From Burkholderia catarinensis (GTDB lineage: Bacteria; Pseudomonadota; Gammaproteobacteria; Burkholderiales; Burkholderiaceae): a stretch of 64,000 nucleotides of DNA. Below, one piece after another: positions 1-8,358 of this stretch. The stretch's first letter is position 1, and the number at the start of each line of letters is the position of its first letter. The stretch is from NCBI RefSeq assembly GCF_001883705.2, contig NZ_MDEQ02000022.1, positions 1 through 64,000 of the forward strand. Direction: 5' to 3'. The notes below the pieces were generated by a model. It ran no database searches. It was not told the DNA's origin and saw only the letters and a program-made list of their open reading frames with translations. Made by a program: the position numbers and the translations under genes.

Positions 1-1
1 G

Positions 2-1666
2 TTCGTACACAAGGCAGGCATGGCACTCGTCGCCGCCGCTGGGAAAGTGCGTATCGAGGCGCAGACCGATGGTGTCGACGTGACCGCTAAAAAGGCAATC
101 CAGATCACGAGCACGACCGACAGTATCCATCTGCATGCGGCAGAGGAAATCGTGCTGCACGCAGGCGGTACGGAGGTTCGCATCAGCGATCAAGGTTATG
201 TGGTACGAACCGCCGGCGAGCACACGATCCACGCGGGCAGTCATCAGACCGACGCGGCGCAGGTGCGGCCGATGCGCCTGCCGGTCACGCCCGAATACCC
301 GGGGCAGTATGCCGCGCACTTCGTGCTGCTGGAGCACGACAGCGGGTTTGCCCTGCCGAACCAGCCGTACCGGATCACGCTCGATAACGGTCGCGTGATC
401 GAGGGGGTGAGTAACGAGCTGGGCGAAACAGAAGTGATCACGAGCCATGACATCGCGTTCGGCACAGTGGAGTTGCTGGCGGCGAGCGATCCAGACAAGG
501 TGATTGCGGTGAACCGGGCAGCCGTCGTGCGCGGCAACACGACGCCTTACACCGCCCAGGCGCCCAACGCCGACAAGCGCACCACAACGATCAAGGGCAA
601 GAAGGTCAGCACCCCGGAACAGGGGGCTACGTCCGAGAGTCAGCCGGCCGCGTTCGCGACCTGCGACCCGCTCAACTTCGGGTTGCGCTTCCATCACTTC
701 ATCGACGGGGCTAGACAGGGTGATACGCCTCCGGACATGCCGGTGCGCAGGGATGTCGAGTATCCGGTGACGAAGACCTATACGGCGGCGGTCAAGAAGG
801 CACTCACTGGGATTGAGTGGGGCAAGTTCAATACGTTGAGCGGCGAGATATCGGACGAGGCAAAGGAAAGTATCGCGCTTGCGGTTGGCAATGTATTGAA
901 TACCGCCCTTGCGGCGGGGCCGTTTGGATTGCCAGGAGGGTCTTCAGGTGACCGGATGAGGTCAAATGGGGCGACTCCCGAGATCGATATTGTTAATGCG
1001 AGTGAAGGTCAGTTTAGATACAACATGCGCCCGGATGTAAGTGCATCGTTCTCCACATTAAAGTGGACGATGGTTATTCAAGAAATGGAAATCTTGAAGA
1101 TCATTGCATCGTCGAATAATGCGACTGCCTTGGATGGCGCCCTGAAGGCATTCGCAGACTTGCTTTATCACGAGGCGCGACACTGCCAGCAGGCATTCTG
1201 GATGATGGCTTTAATCCATCAGCATAGTGAAGATTACGTTGTGTTCCAGGAAATTCAGACTATTTACAAACAATACATCCACGAAGATATTTTTACCGTT
1301 TCTAAAAAAGCTCAAATTCCTAACGATGCACGGGTTGCCACGGGACTTCATCGCATGTTGATTTTCCACTATTACTGGATGATTTCGTATCTGCAAAATC
1401 AGACGGGCGGAGCCTATGTGAAGCCAGACGTGCCGATTGCACAGGCCGAGGTGTGCAAGCTGTTGAGAGTGTCGCCAGAAACGGCGGCCAAGATGGTGAG
1501 TTTCGAAGAAGGTTACCGGAGCCAGTTACATGAAGAAGATGCTTATGCGTGTGCGGATGTGGTGCAAGCCTATTGGGACCGTCCTGATCGTGCTTTCGTG
1601 CGTAACCCCGGTACATGCACAGGAGGATACGATGATTCACTTCAAGTCATTGGGGGAGGGATTTGA
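2..1666 (+). CDS. vgrG: VgrG 3' part with C-terminal zincin-like effector domain (5' end outside window)
   Basis: The frame is open to the left edge, so this is the C-terminal part of a longer gene; the ATG at 20 is internal. The first ~85 residues match the DUF2345 region that follows the VgrG spike (repeating beta-strand pattern, e.g. KKAIQITSTTDSIHLHAAEE). A transthyretin-like linker follows, then a C-terminal domain of ~300 residues. That domain contains HEARH, encoded at 1169-1183, which is the HExxH zinc-peptidase pattern, and acidic residues ~120 codons later (LHEEDAY) could supply another ligand. VgrG trimers form the tip of the type VI secretion needle, and C-terminal extensions are delivered toxins; Pseudomonas aeruginosa VgrG2b carries a metallopeptidase in this position. 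Base composition drops in the toxin half, which suggests acquisition. The VgrG call is solid; the peptidase activity is inferred from the motif. Confidence 0.85.
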   Translation, partial: FVHKAGMALVAAAGKVRIEAQTDGVDVTAKKAIQITSTTDSIHLHAAEEIVLHAGGTEVRISDQGYVVRTAGEHTIHAGSHQTDAAQVRPMRLPVTPEYPGQYAAHFVLLEHDSGFALPNQPYRITLDNGRVIEGVSNELGETEVITSHDIAFGTVELLAASDPDKVIAVNRAAVVRGNTTPYTAQAPNADKRTTTIKGKKVSTPEQGATSESQPAAFATCDPLNFGLRFHHFIDGARQGDTPPDMPVRRDVEYPVTKTYTAAVKKALTGIEWGKFNTLSGEISDEAKESIALAVGNVLNTALAAGPFGLPGGSSGDRMRSNGATPEIDIVNASEGQFRYNMRPDVSASFSTLKWTMVIQEMEILKIIASSNNATALDGALKAFADLLYHEARHCQQAFWMMALIHQHSEDYVVFQEIQTIYKQYIHEDIFTVSKKAQIPNDARVATGLHRMLIFHYYWMISYLQNQTGGAYVKPDVPIAQAEVCKLLRVSPETAAKMVSFEEGYRSQLHEEDAYACADVVQAYWDRPDRAFVRNPGTCTGGYDDSLQVIGGGI

Positions 1667-2522
1667 AATGCAGACGACCGACGAAGAGCAGCGCGTCATG
1701 CTGCGCGCCATCCTTAAAACAGCAATGGCGATCCTACGCGATGATGCGCCATACGATCCTGAATACATTGTCTTTGGAACAAATTACACAACGTGGACGC
1801 ACCCTCCCGCAAAAGGGTTTCTTTATAAATACAAAAATCGTGCACTGCGGGGTACGAAGATTGAGTTTTCCACTGGCGACGATCCGGAGGACTACAGCGA
1901 TACTCGCGATAAGGTGAAAATTGTTCCGGCTGGGGTAAGAATTGTCCTTGACGCAAGGGTTGCTAGCTTGCCGGACACGGAAATCAAATCGCTTCTCCAG
2001 TTAGAGGACTATTGGGTTGACGGGGAAGGAAATCGTGAATACGGTAACGAGATAATGGTGCGCGATCCGAAGATGCCGAATTTGCAATCTTTTCGCTACC
2101 GATCAAAAGATATTTCGGGAAGCAAGTTTCCCGTGAACATCAATCTATTTTACGCGAATCCACTGGACAGTTCATTTCCGCCCATGCTCGATGAAGTTAG
2201 AATAAGCCGAGCATACAAAATCTTGACGCCGGAGGAGCGCGAACAGCACCGCTTGAAAGAGCAACAAGCGAAGCGCCACAAATATGGGTTGATGAATCTG
2301 TGTACGGGCATGCTGTGCCCAGAAACAGGGATATGGCAGGGATACACCAAGACTTCCAGTTCGGATATTCATCTGATCTGGAAGGGACAAAAATTTCCCG
2401 ATGTCCGCAAGCTCACCCCTTGGGAGCAATCGGAACAGAACCAGTACACGAACCTGTTTGAGCCGGGCCAGTGGATGTGGGTAGAGGAGTACGTGGAGCC
2501 GGAGTGGATGAAGGAAGGCTGA
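1530..2522 (+). CDS. Putative exported immunity protein for the VgrG effector
   Basis: This 330-residue protein is unlike any family I recognise. It overlaps the effector gene by 137 bp in another frame, the classic arrangement of a toxin-immunity pair. From the ATG at 1530 (GGAG at 1518-1521, 8 nt away) it begins with a good signal peptide: KK and R residues, a hydrophobic stretch GTVLIVLSC, then HA-Q; VLSC could also serve as a lipobox with Cys24. An alternative ATG at 1632 (residue 35) has a very strong AGGAGG at 1621-1626 and would give a cytoplasmic protein. The longer start suggests protection in the periplasm, as expected if the toxin acts there. The G+C content is clearly below that of the rest of the window. 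The immunity role is inferred from position only. Confidence 0.6.
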   Translation: MKKMLMRVRMWCKPIGTVLIVLSCVTPVHAQEDTMIHFKSLGEGFEMQTTDEEQRVMLRAILKTAMAILRDDAPYDPEYIVFGTNYTTWTHPPAKGFLYKYKNRALRGTKIEFSTGDDPEDYSDTRDKVKIVPAGVRIVLDARVASLPDTEIKSLLQLEDYWVDGEGNREYGNEIMVRDPKMPNLQSFRYRSKDISGSKFPVNINLFYANPLDSSFPPMLDEVRISRAYKILTPEEREQHRLKEQQAKRHKYGLMNLCTGMLCPETGIWQGYTKTSSSDIHLIWKGQKFPDVRKLTPWEQSEQNQYTNLFEPGQWMWVEEYVEPEWMKEG

Positions 2523-2734
2523 CCTAGAAATTGGGGCATGGGCACGGGGCTTCCGAGAAAAATCTCGCGTTGCCGGACACCCCCGCCCGCCCTCCTTTTC
2601 TTTGCGAATATCGACTTTTCGGCTGAAAATTTCGGGTGGATTGCCCGGCTACCGGAGGGACATCGATATGCAAAAAGGTAAAATCCGACACCGACCCGAC
2701 CGGCTCGCCGATGCACGTGTAGGTAGCACGTGGC

Positions 2735-3074
2735 GACGAAGCCAAGAAGGCAATCCAAATTACGAGCACGGCCGACAGTATCCACCTGCACGCGGCAGAG
2801 GCGGCGGGTCAATGAGCATGTCGCGGGTCAGTGGACGTGGTTGCGAGAACCACACGACCATCCTGTATGGTGGATGCAAGACGACCCGGAATCTGATGAG
2901 GTGTGAGCCGCAGATATGGCAGGGATACACCGCACCTTCTGATTCGGATCTGAAATTGGTCAGGGCAGTCATGAGCGGGCTGCTGATTGATTGCACCCCT
3001 ACAACTCCAAGCGGGCGGACTGACCTCAAACCCACGCGCCAATTGCACTAGCCGAAGTGACCAAGTTGTTGAAG
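2735..3074 (+). pseudogene. Decayed copies of vgrG C-terminus and immunity gene
   Basis: Four same-strand fragments match the intact pair upstream. 2735-2800 encodes DEAKKAIQITSTADSIHLHA, nearly identical to the VgrG DUF2345 segment near 80-145. 2826-2906 encodes GQWTWLREP and then a stop, matching the immunity C-terminus (GQWMWVEEY). 2909-2965 encodes PQIWQGYTAPSDSD, matching TGIWQGYTKTSSSD of the immunity protein. 3039-3074 encodes PIALAEVTKLLK, matching PIAQAEVCKLLR of the effector. The frames differ and are broken by stops, so this is not one gene. It looks like a graveyard of former effector-immunity modules left by recombination at the vgrG 3' end. Nothing else was seen between 3075 and 3217. 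Confidence 0.75.
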
Positions 3075-3217
3075 TCTCGCTCGAAGTCACCCCCCTTCGT
3101 TCATCGGCCAGGAACACGCCGAACAAGCCGATCCACCAAACGGCGAAGCAACGCAGGCTGACCAAACGCGGCCGCCCGTCGGGCAGCCGCGTCAACCTCA
3201 ACCGCACACTGAATACG

Positions 3218-4915
3218 TCAGTGCGACCGGCCCGTTTCCGTCCCCGGCGCGAACTCGATACCCCGCAGCACTTCCGCGAACTTCGCCGTCCGCAGCACGG
3301 CAAACTTCTCGGCCGCGGCCGTCGTCGCGCTCGTGTTGCGCAGCACGTCGCGCACCGCGACCAGCCGGTTCGGATCCGCGCCGACATCGCCGTTGCCGCT
3401 GACCGTCGACGTGATCGCCCAGATCGTCACCGTGCCGTCGCGCTCGACGCGGCCCGTCAGGTTGCGCAGGCCGGCCGTCGCCGGCGCCCACGGCAAGCCC
3501 GTCGCCGAATTGTTGCCCAGCGGATAGCCGGCGACCGAATACGGCTTGCCGAGGTCGAGCCCGTTCTGCAGCGTGTACGCGAGCTTCCACTGCTTCGCGT
3601 TCGCGTCGTACACCCACTTCTGCAGGCCGGCGCCCGTCTGCGCGGCCGCATGCGTGTACAGGTCCGGGCCGCCCGTGTAGCCGTCGCCTTCGTCCGCGAC
3701 ATACAGCGTGTTCGCATCGGCGAACCACATCCCGAACGGGTAGGACAGCGTCGTCGCGGTCTTGTTCGGCGTGGTCGGGAAGCCGGCCAGCACGCACATG
3801 TTGTTCGGCAGGCCGGTCGTCTGCAGCGTCGCCGCGTTATACGCGAGCGGCGCCGTCGGCAGCACGGCCTTCGGCGACGGCACGCCGACGCCCGACGGGC
3901 ATGCGGCACCGGTCGTATCGACGAAGTACACGGTATTCACGCCGTTGCCGCCGCTGCCCTTCGTGTAGTACACGACGTTGTCGTGCACCGCGATGCCGCG
4001 GAAGTTGTCGTCCTTGCCGATCTTGTCGGCCTTCGCGCCGAGTTCCGTGACCGAGAAGCTCGCGAGCGGCGTCGGCGTGCCCGGGTCCTGCTGCGCTTCG
4101 TGATGCTTCGCGCCGTCGATGAGTTGCGCGCCCGCGCCGAGGATCACGTTGTCCGGCTGCGGGTTCGCGCCGTTGCCGGCGTTGCCCGACGTGTAGTAGA
4201 TCTCGCGGCCGTCGCGGTTGTTCAGGATCGCGGCGCGGCCGTTGTTGCCGCTGTATGCATTCGTCTCGGTGAAACGGAAATGCCCGTGACGATCGACGCG
4301 CGCGATCGCACGGTAGAAATTCTGCCCGTCCGGGTTGGTCGTATCGATCGCGAGCGGCGTGTTCGAGTTCGACACGTCGATCATGTTGACGGGCGCGACA
4401 TAACCCATGAACGTCAGGTAGTTGCCGTCGGTGGACAGGTGCAGGCCGAGTTCGGACTTCGAGCCGAAGCTCGTCACGAGCTGGTCGTGCGCGAAGCCCT
4501 TCTGCAGGCTGTTCGGCACTTCGAGCGTGCTGACGACGCCACCCGCCGGCGTGATCTGGTCGAGGAAGATGCGCGACGTGATGCCGAAGCTGCCGTCGTA
4601 GCGGTCGTTGTTCCACACGGTCGGGTAGGTGCCGTCGCTCGGCGCGCCCGAAGCCGCGCCGCAACCGCCGGTGGTCTTCGCGCAGTTCGGCGGCAGGATC
4701 GCGCCGGGCTGAACGTTACCCGACACGTTGTCGTACACGCTGCGGCTGAGCACCAGGAAGCCCGGCACGAAACCCGGCTCAAAACGGCTTTCGCCGCTGT
4801 CATTCCGGGCGGCCTGCGCGCCGAGGCTAGCGGCAATCAGCGTGAGTGCGACGACGGGAACGGTTCGATCGCGCAGCGCGCGGCGGCGCTTCGCGGACAA
4901 GGCGGATTTCAGCAT
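3218..4915 (-). CDS. Secreted protein of unknown function, likely beta-propeller
   Basis: This is a 565-residue exported protein. I chose the ATG at 4915 because GGAG lies 8 nt upstream and the protein then begins MLKSALSAKRRR, followed by a hydrophobic core and an AQA-A cleavage site; the frame is open further upstream but without a better start. The mature protein is rich in Gly, Asn, Thr and Asp, with repeated short strands such as GMWFADANTLYVADEGDG and GREIYYTSGNAGN, a pattern seen in beta-propeller surface or periplasmic proteins. Four cysteines could form disulfides. No catalytic motif was recognised. It is monocistronic on the minus strand, next to a small monooxygenase-fold gene. Confidence 0.75.
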   Translation of the reverse strand: MLKSALSAKRRRALRDRTVPVVALTLIAASLGAQAARNDSGESRFEPGFVPGFLVLSRSVYDNVSGNVQPGAILPPNCAKTTGGCGAASGAPSDGTYPTVWNNDRYDGSFGITSRIFLDQITPAGGVVSTLEVPNSLQKGFAHDQLVTSFGSKSELGLHLSTDGNYLTFMGYVAPVNMIDVSNSNTPLAIDTTNPDGQNFYRAIARVDRHGHFRFTETNAYSGNNGRAAILNNRDGREIYYTSGNAGNGANPQPDNVILGAGAQLIDGAKHHEAQQDPGTPTPLASFSVTELGAKADKIGKDDNFRGIAVHDNVVYYTKGSGGNGVNTVYFVDTTGAACPSGVGVPSPKAVLPTAPLAYNAATLQTTGLPNNMCVLAGFPTTPNKTATTLSYPFGMWFADANTLYVADEGDGYTGGPDLYTHAAAQTGAGLQKWVYDANAKQWKLAYTLQNGLDLGKPYSVAGYPLGNNSATGLPWAPATAGLRNLTGRVERDGTVTIWAITSTVSGNGDVGADPNRLVAVRDVLRNTSATTAAAEKFAVLRTAKFAEVLRGIEFAPGTETGRSH

Positions 4916-5120
4916 GGACAAGGCTCCGTACGACATCGAGTGGGGATGTTGTTGTGGACAGACTGACGACGTGAAGCCCCGCCACCTTAGCCATGCGTGA
5001 TGACGAATTGATTGCACGCGATGCCGCCGAAACCCGCATGCGAGTGCGGGCCGCCCAGCGCGGCTTGCTGTTATTTATTTGTAATGCGAAAGAAATGAAT
5101 CAGACAGCCGGTTACGCGGA

Positions 5121-5438
5121 CTACCCCGCATGAGGCTGCACCAGCTTGCCGTCGCCGTATTCGCGGAGCACCTGCGAAATCACGACGCGATAGCCGTCCA
5201 GCCAGCGCGCCTGCTTCGCCTTCGCTTCGAGATGTGCCGGATGCCGCATCAACTGCTGCAGCGCCGCCTCCGATTCCCAGTAGTAGACGTTCTGGATCAG
5301 CCCCTCGTCGGCGTTCTCCCACGTCTCCTCGCCGAGATAGCCGGGCGTCGCGCGCGCCATGTCGGCGATCTGCCGGTCGAGCCGGTGGAATTCGTCGTCG
5401 TATTGCCCGGCACGGAAAATGAAGGTCGACGCGTACAT
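5121..5438 (-). CDS. Antibiotic biosynthesis monooxygenase (ABM)-fold small protein
   Basis: This 105-residue protein starts MYASTFIFRAGQYDDEF, with GGAG five bases before the ATG. The length and pattern are those of the dimeric alpha/beta ABM superfamily: an N-terminal strand, a helix with FHRLDRQIADMARATPGYLG, then WENADEGLIQNVYYWES and a helix LQQLMRHPAHLEAKAK. The conserved segment with Tyr-Tyr-Trp followed by the 'His-Pro-x-His' helix is typical of members that act on small aromatic substrates or are stress induced. The substrate cannot be told from sequence. The longer open frame upstream is Arg-rich and looks non-coding. Confidence 0.8.
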   Translation of the reverse strand: MYASTFIFRAGQYDDEFHRLDRQIADMARATPGYLGEETWENADEGLIQNVYYWESEAALQQLMRHPAHLEAKAKQARWLDGYRVVISQVLREYGDGKLVQPHAG

Positions 5439-5503
5439 GCACGCTCCATCGAAGGCGGTTGAAAGAGCGCCAAGTGTAAGGCACGCGCGGCGTGCCGCGA
5501 TCG

Positions 5504-6490
5504 TTATGCGGCGAGCGAATCTGCGTCGGGCCGATCGTCGAGCCACGCGTCGATGCGCGGCGCATCTTCACGCGTTCCGGCCGCGGGCGCCGGCATTGCC
5601 GCAAGCGCCTGCCGCGCACGTTCGAGCGCCTGCGCGAAGCCGCGCAACTCGCGCGTCGCGGGACGGTCGTCGACTCGCCGGCGTGCGAGCGCCGCGTCGA
5701 TATTCGCGCCGATCAACGCAAGCTGGGCGTCGATGAAGTCGATGCACAGCGCATGGCAATGCGCGGAAACCGGTGCGACGGCCAGCACGACAGGCACGAT
5801 CGACACGGTCAGGTAGCCGCCCGGCGCGAGCCGCGACAACGCGTGACGCAGTTCCTGCCGGCCATGGTTCAACGATGCGAACACGGCATCGCGCCATACC
5901 GCACGCTCGAACGCGAGCGCGTCACGATGCGCATCGAGCGCCGCGCGGTCGGCAACCTGCCCGGCCGTCACCAGCGGGATCGGGAATGACGATTCAACGG
6001 AAGATCGTGCGGCCCCCGCTTCGACAATGCAGTTCGCGCCAAGCCATGCCGCATCGTCGCGCCGTGCAGCGAGCACGCGGGACTGCAACCTGTCCGGCAG
6101 CATCGGATCGAGAGGCACCGCGCGACAGATCGACGGCTTCTCCACATGCACGTTGCAGCGGCCGTCGTCGGCCAGCGCCGCGCAACGGCCGAGCGACGGA
6201 TAGTCGTAGCCCTGCAGTGTCAGCGCAATCCATTCGCCACCCGCGCCGCCGGTGCGATGGAACAACCGCGCGGCCAGCGCATCGGAAGCCGCTACGTCGT
6301 CCGCATCGAGCTCATGCTCGCGCCCGCCCGCACGCCATCTCTCGCCGATCCGCCGCTTCGGCACGCGACGGATCGTCAGCGCGCCGACGAAGCGATGCCG
6401 ATGCCGGAACAGTTCGCGCAACGACAGCGTCGGCGCGCTGTTGCAGCAGCGGCCGCATGCGTTGCACGCAAGCAGGACCGTGTCTACCAC
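5504..6490 (-). CDS. YkgJ-family cysteine cluster protein
   Basis: About 328 residues. The N-terminus holds CNACGRCCNSAP and further conserved cysteines follow (GRCAALADDGRCNVHVEKP then ICRAVP), the YkgJ/CxxCxxCC pattern thought to bind zinc or an iron-sulfur cluster. The start is uncertain. No ATG lies between the upstream gene and the Cys motif, and the GTG at 6490 overlaps the stop of the NlpA-like gene at 6484-6486, which suggests translational coupling. It is the last gene of the sulfatase operon. Cysteine-rich proteins often accompany sulfatase maturation, but FGE needs no such partner, so its role here is unknown. The C-terminal ~130 residues are Ala/Arg-rich and unassigned. Confidence 0.75.
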   Translation of the reverse strand: MVDTVLLACNACGRCCNSAPTLSLRELFRHRHRFVGALTIRRVPKRRIGERWRAGGREHELDADDVAASDALAARLFHRTGGAGGEWIALTLQGYDYPSLGRCAALADDGRCNVHVEKPSICRAVPLDPMLPDRLQSRVLAARRDDAAWLGANCIVEAGAARSSVESSFPIPLVTAGQVADRAALDAHRDALAFERAVWRDAVFASLNHGRQELRHALSRLAPGGYLTVSIVPVVLAVAPVSAHCHALCIDFIDAQLALIGANIDAALARRRVDDRPATRELRGFAQALERARQALAAMPAPAAGTREDAPRIDAWLDDRPDADSLAA

Positions 6491-7296
6491 GGCCGCCGCA
6501 CCGAATCCTGGTAGCGCGTGAGGATGAAGCGTGCGACGTCGTCCGAGTGATACGCGGCGACGAGCTGCGCGACCCACGGCTTCGCGCGATCGGCGTCGCG
6601 CACCGTGAGCACGTTCGCATACGGCGAGCGCGCGTCCTCGAGGCTGATGCTGTCGCGCGCGGGCTGCAGCCCGGCGCGGGCGGCATCGTCGCTGTCGATC
6701 GCGACGAACGCGGCCGTATCGAGCGCCGCGTAAAGACGGTCACGGCGCAGCGCGACGAACTTCAGCCCGAGCCGGTTGCCGGTCACGTCGCGCAGCGTCG
6801 CATGCAGGCCGGCCTTCTCGCGCAGCGTCACCAGCGTGTCGTTCTGCAAGAGCACGAGCGCGCGCGCCATTCCGCGCGGATCGGCGGGAATCGCGACCGT
6901 CGCGCCGGGCTGCAGTTCGTTCAGGTTCTTCAGCTTGCGCGAATAGAGCGCCATCGGCAGCGTGACGGTCGGCGCGACTTCGGCCAGCGCGTAGCGTTTC
7001 CGCGCGCGCGTCGCGGCAAGCTGTTGCGCATCCTCGAAGCTGGCCGCATCGATCCGGCCGTCGGCAAGTGCCGTGTCGATGCGCGACGCATCGTCGAATT
7101 CGACGACGTCGACCCCCAACCCGCGCGATGCGGCGACCCGCTTCACTTCGTCCAGGATCTGCGCATGCACGCCGCGCGTCACGCCGACGCGCACGGCCGG
7201 TGCTGCGGTTTCGGCAGCAACCGCCGATCCCTGATGCGCGACACCGCACGCGGCCAGCAGCCACACGGACACGCATCGCACGAGGCCCTTCCTCAT
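6484..7296 (-). CDS. NlpA/MetQ-like substrate-binding lipoprotein
   Basis: This 270-residue protein has a lipoprotein signal peptide (LLAAC, Cys17) and the NlpA/MetQ fold: VRVGVTRGVHAQILDEV, VVEFDDASRIDTALADGRID, then MALYSRKLKNLNELQPGATV and IPADPRGMARAL. MetQ relatives bind methionine or other small sulfur-containing ligands for an ABC importer, yet no ATPase or permease is adjacent. Its ATG overlaps the FGE stop (ATGA at 7293-7296), so the two are translationally coupled. The context suggests it captures a product or substrate of the sulfatase; this is inference. Confidence 0.85.
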   Translation of the reverse strand: MRKGLVRCVSVWLLAACGVAHQGSAVAAETAAPAVRVGVTRGVHAQILDEVKRVAASRGLGVDVVEFDDASRIDTALADGRIDAASFEDAQQLAATRARKRYALAEVAPTVTLPMALYSRKLKNLNELQPGATVAIPADPRGMARALVLLQNDTLVTLREKAGLHATLRDVTGNRLGLKFVALRRDRLYAALDTAAFVAIDSDDAARAGLQPARDSISLEDARSPYANVLTVRDADRAKPWVAQLVAAYHSDDVARFILTRYQDSVRRPW

Positions 7297-8342
7297 GACG
7301 CATCCCTCAGAATCGTGCGAAACCCGATGTGCGACGCACCGAGATCGGCCTCCTGCTGTTCCCGCGACGACGCGCGATAGCGCACGCAGTAATCGCGCGA
7401 GCACAGGAACGAGCCGCCCTTGATGACCATCGGCGTATCGTGCCGGCGCGTCGGCGGCGCGACGGCCGCCGTGTCGCCGTTCGTGTGCGACTGATGCGGG
7501 CCCGTGTACGCGTCCTTCGTCCACTCCCATGCGTTGCCGATCATGTCGTAGAGGCGGAAGCCGTTCGCCGCATAGCAGCCGACGGGTGCGAGCCCCGCAT
7601 GACCGTCCTCGGCCGTGTCGAGCACCGGAAACGCGCCCTGCCAGTAGTTCGCGGCCGGCTTGCCCTGCGCGTCGCGCGGCGCCGCATCGAGCGATGCGTC
7701 GTCGCGGCCGGCCTTGCCCGCGTATTCCCATTCGGCCTCGGTCGGCAGGTCGCGGCCAAGCCAATGCGCATACGCGAGCGCATCGCGCTGCGTGACGAGC
7801 GTCACCGGCAGGTTGCCGAGCCCGTCGACGCCGCTGCCGGGCCCGCGCGGATGGCGCCACGACGCCCCCTTCACCCATGACCACCACGCGAGGTCGCGCG
7901 CATTCATCTCGTCGCGCGTCGGCACACGGAACACTGCCGCGCCGCCCTGCCGCTCGGCCTCGGTCACGTAGCCGGTCGCCTGCACGAACGCGGCGAACTG
8001 CGCGATCGTCACGTCGGTCTGGTCGATCCAGAACCCGCCGACGCGCGTGCGGCCGTCGCCGACCGGTCGCTCGTCCGCATAGCCGCGCGTGCTGCCCAAC
8101 ACGAACGCGCCGCCGTGCAGGTGCACCATCCCGGCCTGCGGATCGTCGCGCCACTTGGCCGGCAACCCCGAATAACGCTCGCACTGCCGCTCCGAGCCGA
8201 GCGGCGCGAGCGCGCGGCCGCGATTCGCGTCGTCGAATGCGCCGCCCGCCGGCACGACAGGATTCGCATAGCCGGCCGCGAACGCGGCGGCGAACAGCGT
8301 GGCGGCGAGCGCCGCACCGATCGTCCAGAACCGGAACCGCAT
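7293..8342 (-). CDS. Formylglycine-generating enzyme (SUMF1/FGE family)
   Basis: 349 residues with an N-terminal membrane or signal segment and the full FGE-sulfatase domain: GGAFVLGSTRGYADERPV, WIDQTDVTIAQFAAFV, LPTEAEWEYAGKAG, IGNAWEWTKDAY and KGGSFLCSRDYCVRYR. The last contains the two catalytic copper-binding cysteines (Cys314 and Cys319, five residues apart as in human Cys336/Cys341). The enzyme oxidises an active-site Cys of sulfatases to C-alpha-formylglycine. Its predicted export means maturation may occur at or outside the inner membrane. It starts 16 bp after the sulfatase stop, so the pair forms one operon. Confidence 0.93.
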   Translation of the reverse strand: MRFRFWTIGAALAATLFAAAFAAGYANPVVPAGGAFDDANRGRALAPLGSERQCERYSGLPAKWRDDPQAGMVHLHGGAFVLGSTRGYADERPVGDGRTRVGGFWIDQTDVTIAQFAAFVQATGYVTEAERQGGAAVFRVPTRDEMNARDLAWWSWVKGASWRHPRGPGSGVDGLGNLPVTLVTQRDALAYAHWLGRDLPTEAEWEYAGKAGRDDASLDAAPRDAQGKPAANYWQGAFPVLDTAEDGHAGLAPVGCYAANGFRLYDMIGNAWEWTKDAYTGPHQSHTNGDTAAVAPPTRRHDTPMVIKGGSFLCSRDYCVRYRASSREQQEADLGASHIGFRTILRDAS

Positions 8343-8358
8343 CGTGTCGTCCCCGGTA

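Noticed and set aside
2987..4966. Plus-strand open frame of 659 codons
   Set aside because: It is Arg/Ala/Val-rich and lies opposite the secreted protein gene, which has a signal peptide and ribosome site. High G+C keeps stops out of antisense frames.
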